Source of the DNA: Brevibacterium oceani
GTDB lineage: Bacteria > Actinomycetota > Actinomycetes > Actinomycetales > Brevibacteriaceae
Direction: 5' to 3'
Length of the DNA: 64,000 bases
Assembly (NCBI RefSeq): GCF_013623835.1
Contig: NZ_JABKDE010000002.1
Location: 496,001 to 560,000 of the forward strand
The notes beneath the pieces were generated by a model. That model saw only the letters and a program-made list of their open reading frames with translations, did not search any database and was not told the origin of the DNA. Made by a program: the position numbers and the translations under genes. This document shows, piece after piece, positions 59,691 to 64,000 of this stretch (the first letter of the stretch is position 1; each line of letters begins with the position of its first letter).

Positions 59691-61952
59691 TCAGCGCCTG
59701 ACCTTCTTGACGATGTTCTCGATGTCCGAACCGAAGGCGTTCTCCGTGGTCAGATAGGTCCATGTCGAGGACGGACGTTTGAGCCCATGGGACTCGAGGT
59801 CGATGCCGTCGGCGGTGATCTCGGCCGTTTCGAGGGTCTCCTTCGCATCCTCGATGACATCTGACCAGAACGAGGAGAAGACGCGGATGGACTCCGCGTT
59901 GAAGGCCTCGTGCGGCTTCTCCCGTGCGAAGGTCCGCAGGTGGATGCCCTCGCGCAGATCATTGAGGAACGCGAGGTGATCGACCCACCGCGCGTCGAGG
60001 TGGAAGAGCATGACCTCGCGCAGCACCGTGTCGAGGACCTCCTCCGACTGCTCGGCGACGATCTCATCGGCCCGGTCGCCGATCTCCTTGCGCAGCTGCG
60101 CAACCGGTTCATCGTCCTTGCGGATCTCGGTGCGGCGTTCGAGGACGAGTTCGCGCTGCTTGGCCATGAGTTCGTTGAAGCGCCACGTGTCGCGGTGGAG
60201 AGCGGTGTTCTGCCCTTCGGCGATGCGCTGGGCGTGTTCGACGAGACCGAGGGCGCGTTTGGAGTCGATGAGCCCGGTCTCGTCGCCTTCGGTGACGAAG
60301 CGTTGGATCTCCGGCGCACGCGTGAGCAGCTCGTCCTCGAGGCTGGTGAAGAACACAGAGGTGCCGGGATCGCCCTGACGGCCGGCACGGCCGCGCAGCT
60401 GGTCATCGAGACGCGACGAAGGGTAACGCCCGGCACCGATGACGAGCAGACCGCCGGCCTCGGCGACGTCGTCGTCGGCCAGACGGATATCGGTGCCGCG
60501 TCCGGCCATCTGCGTCGAGACGGTCACCGCCGCGGGGGCGCCCGCCGCGGCGATGATCTCGGCCTCGCGGGAATCGTCCTTCGCGTTGAGCACTGCGACT
60601 TCGATGCCGCGTTCGGTCAGACGCTCGGCCAGTGATTCGCTCTCGGCCACCGACGACGTGCCGATGAGCACGGGGCGCCGGCGGGAGTGGTTCTCCGCGA
60701 CCTCCTCGACGATCGCCCGCTCCTTCGACTCCTGGTAGGTGTAGAGGCGGTCGGGTTCGTCGACGCGGATGACGGGCAGGTGAGTGTCGATCGGGACGAT
60801 CTCGAGTGAGTAGAACTCGCGCAGGTCATCGCCGACGGCCAGCGCGGTGCCGGTCATGCCGCATACCGTCGCATAGCCGTGGATGAGCTCTTCGACGGTC
60901 ATCTGGTCGAGGATCTCACCGCTGTCCGTCGTGCCGAGGCTCTCCTTCGCCTCGACAGCGGCCTGCAGCCCGTCGGGCCAGCGTTGGAGTTCGGCCACGC
61001 GTCCGCGGGAGGATGAGATGAGTTTGATCCGACCGTCGACGACGAGGTAGTCGACATCGCGCTTGACCAGTGCTCTGGCGTGGAGAGCGATATTCACCGC
61101 GGCGAGGGTCTCGGAGTCCTCGCCGAAGAGTTCGACGCCCAGCTCTTCTTCGACTCTGTCGACTCCGGCATCGGTCAGGGCCACGGCGTTGCGATCGGAG
61201 CTGACTTCGAAGTCGGTGCCGGGGGTCAGGCGCGAGACGAGCGCCGCGATGGACTCATCGGCATCCTGCACGCTCGACGACCCTGCCAGGACGAGGGGCA
61301 CACGGGCTTCGTCGATGAGCACGGAATCCGCTTCGTCGACGATGACGACATCGCCTTCGGGGACCCGCAGGTCCGCGTCGTCGGTGATGAAGCGATCCCT
61401 GAGCACGTCGAAGCCGACCTCCGTCACCGAGGCGTAGAGGACCTCCGCCTGGTACGCCTGGCGACGTTCGTCGTCCTTCTGTGTGCCCGAGATCGCGGCG
61501 GAGCGGACGCCGAGGAGGTCGAACAGCGGCTTCATCCAGTTGCGGTCGCGCACGGCGAGGTAGTCATTGACGCTGACGACGTGGACGCGCCGACCCTGCA
61601 GGGCGTAGCCGGCCGCGGCCAGCGCTCCGACGAGCGTCTTGCCTTCACCGGTGGCCATCTGCACGACACTGCCCTGGAGCAGACCGATGAGGCCGCGCAG
61701 CTGCGTGTCGTAGGCGCTCTCGTCGAGTGCGCGCTCACCGGCTTCACGGGCCAGTGCGCAGTAGCGGGTGAGAGTCTCCTGCTGCGAACCCGAAGCGAAG
61801 ACCTCTCCGGCGGCCTCGGTGAGTTCGGCGTCGCTGAGTTCGGCGAACTCGCGTCCGGCCGTCGCGATGTCGTCGGCCGAGCGATCGAACCAGCCCGTCG
61901 TCTTCTCCGCATGAGAGCCGGGTCGATTGAGCAGGCGAGAAAAGAATCCCAT
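59691..61952 (-). CDS. secA2: Accessory preprotein translocase ATPase SecA2
   Basis: 753-residue SecA paralogue. NBD1 has MATGEGKTLVG and VDEADSVLIDEA; preprotein-binding region about residues 220-360; NBD2 has TSTQMAGRGTDIRL-like VTVSTQMAGRGTD and QLRGRAGRQGDPG. It is shorter than canonical SecA and has no C-terminal zinc-binding tail. No accessory SecY2 or Asp proteins are nearby, so this is the stand-alone actinobacterial type. Start at 61952 has CGAAGGACA upstream. Confidence 0.93.
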   Translation of the reverse strand: MGFFSRLLNRPGSHAEKTTGWFDRSADDIATAGREFAELSDAELTEAAGEVFASGSQQETLTRYCALAREAGERALDESAYDTQLRGLIGLLQGSVVQMATGEGKTLVGALAAAGYALQGRRVHVVSVNDYLAVRDRNWMKPLFDLLGVRSAAISGTQKDDERRQAYQAEVLYASVTEVGFDVLRDRFITDDADLRVPEGDVVIVDEADSVLIDEARVPLVLAGSSSVQDADESIAALVSRLTPGTDFEVSSDRNAVALTDAGVDRVEEELGVELFGEDSETLAAVNIALHARALVKRDVDYLVVDGRIKLISSSRGRVAELQRWPDGLQAAVEAKESLGTTDSGEILDQMTVEELIHGYATVCGMTGTALAVGDDLREFYSLEIVPIDTHLPVIRVDEPDRLYTYQESKERAIVEEVAENHSRRRPVLIGTSSVAESESLAERLTERGIEVAVLNAKDDSREAEIIAAAGAPAAVTVSTQMAGRGTDIRLADDDVAEAGGLLVIGAGRYPSSRLDDQLRGRAGRQGDPGTSVFFTSLEDELLTRAPEIQRFVTEGDETGLIDSKRALGLVEHAQRIAEGQNTALHRDTWRFNELMAKQRELVLERRTEIRKDDEPVAQLRKEIGDRADEIVAEQSEEVLDTVLREVMLFHLDARWVDHLAFLNDLREGIHLRTFAREKPHEAFNAESIRVFSSFWSDVIEDAKETLETAEITADGIDLESHGLKRPSSTWTYLTTENAFGSDIENIVKKVRR

Positions 61953-61994
61953 TGTCGTCCTTCGTCGTGTGTTCGTCGGTGTCGAGTCTATCGC

Positions 61995-63728
61995 TCAGGA
62001 CATCGGCCACGAACCGTCGACGACCGCGTCGGCGTTGCCCTTCTTCCGCAGCCAGGACTGCAGTCCTGCGGCCTGTGAGCGTCTCCAGTCGCCCTGTGCG
62101 GCCATGATCTCGGCGTTGCTGAGTGCAGCGATTTCCGTGGACTTTTCTGCCAATGCTCGGGAAATGTCCAGCGCCGCCAGCGCGTCGGCCGAGGCGTCGT
62201 GCGCATCGAGGAGCTCGACCCGATAGGTCTTCGCGGTCTCGATCAGCGTCCTCTTGCCGCGGCGGTAGGGATCGATCTGCTTGTCGACGACGAAGGTGTC
62301 GATGATCGTGGGGATGATGGACGGGAAGTCGATATCGGGGCGGTGGCGAGCCACCTCGGCGGCCATGACGGACAGATCGTAGACGACATTGTGGCCGACG
62401 ACGACGGCATCCTCGTCGCGGAGGGCGGCGAAGGTCGCACACAGCTCAGTGACGACATCAACCGCGCGTGCGCCGTTGGCCTGGGCATATTCGGTGGTGA
62501 TTCCGTGCACGGCGCGGGCGGCCTCGGGGATCTCGATGCCGGGATCGGCCAGCCAGGTTCGCACCTCACTGGCCGAATCGACGAACGCGGCGGTGACGAT
62601 GCGCGCCGTCTCCGGTTCGACGCCGGTCGTCTCGAGGTCGAAGCCGACGAGGCGCGAACGGATCCACGGCGCCGCGACGGACGAATCGGCTGTGCTGGTC
62701 GAACCGTTGGCGTCGGTGACGCCTGACGACCGCGAGCCCGCCGCGCCGGTCCGCGTCGATGCCGACACGCCTGAGGGCCCCGGCGCAGCCGCAGCGGCCG
62801 GGGCGGGCCGGGAGCGGGCGACGGATTCGAGCGCTGAGATGAGATTGTCGACGGAGCGGCGGATGTTCTGTCCTGATGCTGCCGCGTCGAGCGCTGCGAG
62901 GTCGGCGGTATACGGGATCGAGTTGAGGTCGATTCCGTGATCGACATCGGTCAGGCACCGCATGACCTCGAGGGTCTTGTGCAGCGTGTCCTCGACCTCG
63001 ATGATGGTGGCCGCACGCTTCGGGCTCAGGCCGCCGGTCTTGACCCCGGACTTCGCGGCTCTGATGATCGAGTCGAGGGAGCCGAAGTTCTCCAGCAGCG
63101 TTGCGGCCGTCTTCTCGCCGATTCCCGGAGCCCCGGGCAGACCGTCCGAGGGATCGCCGCGCAGTGCCGCCAGCTCGCGGTAGCGGGTGCCGTCGGGCAC
63201 GCCGTAGGCCGCCGGCAGGTCGGCTTCGGACAGGGCCTCCCATTCTCCTCCCTTGCGCGGGCGCAGAACGCTGACATCACTGTCGGAGTCCAGCAGCGCG
63301 AGAAGATCACGGTCGGGGGAGACGATGACGACGGGGGAGCGGGACTCGGCGGCCATCGTGGCGATGACGTCATCGGCCTCCGTCCCGGCCACCTCGGCGA
63401 TGGGAATCCCTGCGGCGGTGAGGACGCGGTATAAGATCGGCAGCTGGCCGGCGAGCTCGGGCGGGATCTCCGTGCCGGCGTCTTCGTCCTTGACGCGGGC
63501 GGCCTTGTATTCAGGCATGATCGCGGTGCGGAAGGCCGGGCGCCAGTCCGCATCCATCGTCGCCACCACCCGTGCGGAATCGAAGCGGCGGATCATCTGC
63601 GCCACCGTGTCGACGACCCCGCGGACGGCGTTGACGGGCTGACCGTCGTCGTTGACGATCGAATCCGGAACCGAATAGAAGGCGCGGTAGTACAGGGCGG
63701 GCGTATCGAGCAGAACCAAAGGCTTCAC
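61995..63728 (-). CDS. 5'-3' exonuclease (FEN/PIN, H3TH) fused to DEDDh 3'-5' exonuclease
   Basis: 577 residues, one uninterrupted frame. Residues 1-300 form a Pol I-type 5' nuclease: Asp8 (VLLDTP), Asp59, Glu117/Asp119/Asp120 (GTEADD), Asp139/Asp141 (SPDRD), Asp192/Asp195 and the helix-hairpin GLPGAPGIGEKTA (about 196-208). A Pro/Ala/Ser/Thr-rich linker runs to about 355. Residues 360-577 form a DnaQ-like exonuclease with Asp364, Glu366 (FDLETTG), Asp451 (HNVVYD), His510 and Asp515. The GTG start at 63728 is chosen because a TATCGT -10 box lies 8 nt upstream. Usually these domains are separate genes or belong to Pol I. Confidence 0.88.
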   Translation of the reverse strand: MKPLVLLDTPALYYRAFYSVPDSIVNDDGQPVNAVRGVVDTVAQMIRRFDSARVVATMDADWRPAFRTAIMPEYKAARVKDEDAGTEIPPELAGQLPILYRVLTAAGIPIAEVAGTEADDVIATMAAESRSPVVIVSPDRDLLALLDSDSDVSVLRPRKGGEWEALSEADLPAAYGVPDGTRYRELAALRGDPSDGLPGAPGIGEKTAATLLENFGSLDSIIRAAKSGVKTGGLSPKRAATIIEVEDTLHKTLEVMRCLTDVDHGIDLNSIPYTADLAALDAAASGQNIRRSVDNLISALESVARSRPAPAAAAAPGPSGVSASTRTGAAGSRSSGVTDANGSTSTADSSVAAPWIRSRLVGFDLETTGVEPETARIVTAAFVDSASEVRTWLADPGIEIPEAARAVHGITTEYAQANGARAVDVVTELCATFAALRDEDAVVVGHNVVYDLSVMAAEVARHRPDIDFPSIIPTIIDTFVVDKQIDPYRRGKRTLIETAKTYRVELLDAHDASADALAALDISRALAEKSTEIAALSNAEIMAAQGDWRRSQAAGLQSWLRKKGNADAVVDGSWPMS

Positions 63729-63736
63729 AATCGATG

Positions 63737-63759
63737 ACGATACCCGACGGATCTGACAC
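63737..63759 (-). promoter_or_regulatory. RecA-NDp-like (PafBC) promoter of the fused exonuclease gene
   Basis: Minus strand: GTGTCAGAT, 8 bp, TATCGT. Only 6 of 9 positions match TTGTCRGTG, but the TGTCAG core and the 8-bp spacing are right. It shares the short intergenic region with the divergent amidohydrolase promoter. Confidence 0.45.
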
Positions 63760-63785
63760 AGGGGGAGCGGTGTAGCCTGTCGGCT

Positions 63786-64000
63786 GTGACTATGTACTTT
63801 GGTGGAGACGTATACAGCAGTGCCGACCCTTTCGCGACGGCGCTCGGACACACGGACGGAAAGGTCTCGTTCATCGGGTCCGACGAAGCGGCGAAGGCCC
63901 TCGACCCCGAGGCGATCAACCTCGCCGAGGACTTCCTCACGCCGGGAATCGTCCTCGCCGGACTCGTCCTCGATGCGGATACGGCATCGGCGCAGCGACT
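63786..64000 (+). CDS. Amidohydrolase family protein (N-terminus; cut by window end)
   Basis: Only the first 71 codons are visible. The pattern MYFGGDVYSSADPFATALG, FIGSDEAAKALDPEAINL and DFLTPGIVLAGLVLD matches the N-terminal beta-sandwich of YtcJ-like amidohydrolases, just before the metal HxH motif, which would be next. Start at GTG 63786 is preferred over ATG 63792 because TAGCCT at 63773-63778 lies 7 nt upstream. The metal site is outside the window, so activity is unconfirmed. Confidence 0.65.
   Translation, partial: MTMYFGGDVYSSADPFATALGHTDGKVSFIGSDEAAKALDPEAINLAEDFLTPGIVLAGLVLDADTASAQR

Noticed and set aside
63729-63851. N-terminal extension of the exonuclease to 63851
   Set aside because: It would run across the divergent amidohydrolase start and promoter, and the 5' nuclease domain begins directly at 63728.

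Overview
The window is a continuous stretch of high-GC Gram-positive (Actinomycetota) chromosome, most likely from the Micrococcales and probably close to Brevibacterium. The lineage call rests on a complete Pup-proteasome locus, the mycothiol enzyme MshC, the imuA'-imuB-dnaE2 mutagenesis cassette, a zinc-free L31 paralogue and several small actinobacterial families (DUF3090, DUF3099, DUF3054, DUF3866, DUF5703, SCO1664). The genus is inference; no 16S or other marker is present. Nearly all of the sequence is dense coding DNA in short operons. There is no prophage, insertion sequence or CRISPR array, and only one tRNA.

Layout. 1-5.1 kb: ABC-F ATPase (cut by the left edge), SURF1, two small proteins, then fabG, fabI and sixA. 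5.2-9.2 kb: serB, an unknown gene, an ABC ATPase, a TauE/SafE permease and a SpoU methyltransferase. 9.2-9.8 kb: a small accessory patch holding a broken RhuM-type gene. 9.8-13.9 kb: phosphatase-like gene, YbaK, rpmE2 with a structured leader, ThiD/PdxK kinase, TrmL and a methyltransferase. 14-21.9 kb: a DUF222/HNH (13E12-type) protein and imuA'-imuB-dnaE2. 22-24.4 kb: metY-metX. 24.5-30.8 kb: fadE5-tetR diverging from fadA2-fabG4-htdX, the same arrangement as the mycobacterial fadE5/fadA2-fabG4-htdX locus. 30.9-41.8 kb: tRNA-Leu(GAG), M20 hydrolase, DMT transporter, uppP, a degenerate aldo/keto reductase, DUF3090, SCO1664 kinase-like gene, mshC, a PAC2 protein, a HAD phosphatase and a RecB-family nuclease. 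41.9-59.7 kb: site-2 protease, trmI, arc(mpa), dop, pup, prcB, prcA, pafA, two FKBP isomerases, pafB-pafC, tatA-tatC and helY. 59.7-64 kb: secA2, a 5'-3' exonuclease fused to a DEDDh exonuclease, and the start of an amidohydrolase.

How it fits together. The proteasome block holds the whole pathway: Dop deamidates Pup, PafA ligates it, ARC unfolds tagged proteins and PrcAB degrades them. PafB-PafC is the transcriptional activator of the LexA-independent DNA-damage response. The most interesting result is at promoter level. Four genes in this window (methyltransferase at 13.9 kb, HNH protein at 14.1 kb, RecB-like nuclease at 41.8 kb, fused exonuclease at 63.7 kb) carry a sequence resembling the PafBC-dependent RecA-NDp promoter (TTGTCRGTG-N8-TANNNT) with exactly 8 bp spacing. 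The imuA' operon instead has a LexA (SOS) box between near-consensus -35 and -10 elements. The window therefore appears to hold the PafBC regulator together with several of its targets, next to an SOS operon. In addition, many genes have a TANNNT -10 box only 6-9 nt before the start codon, which implies leaderless mRNAs; this was used to choose several starts.
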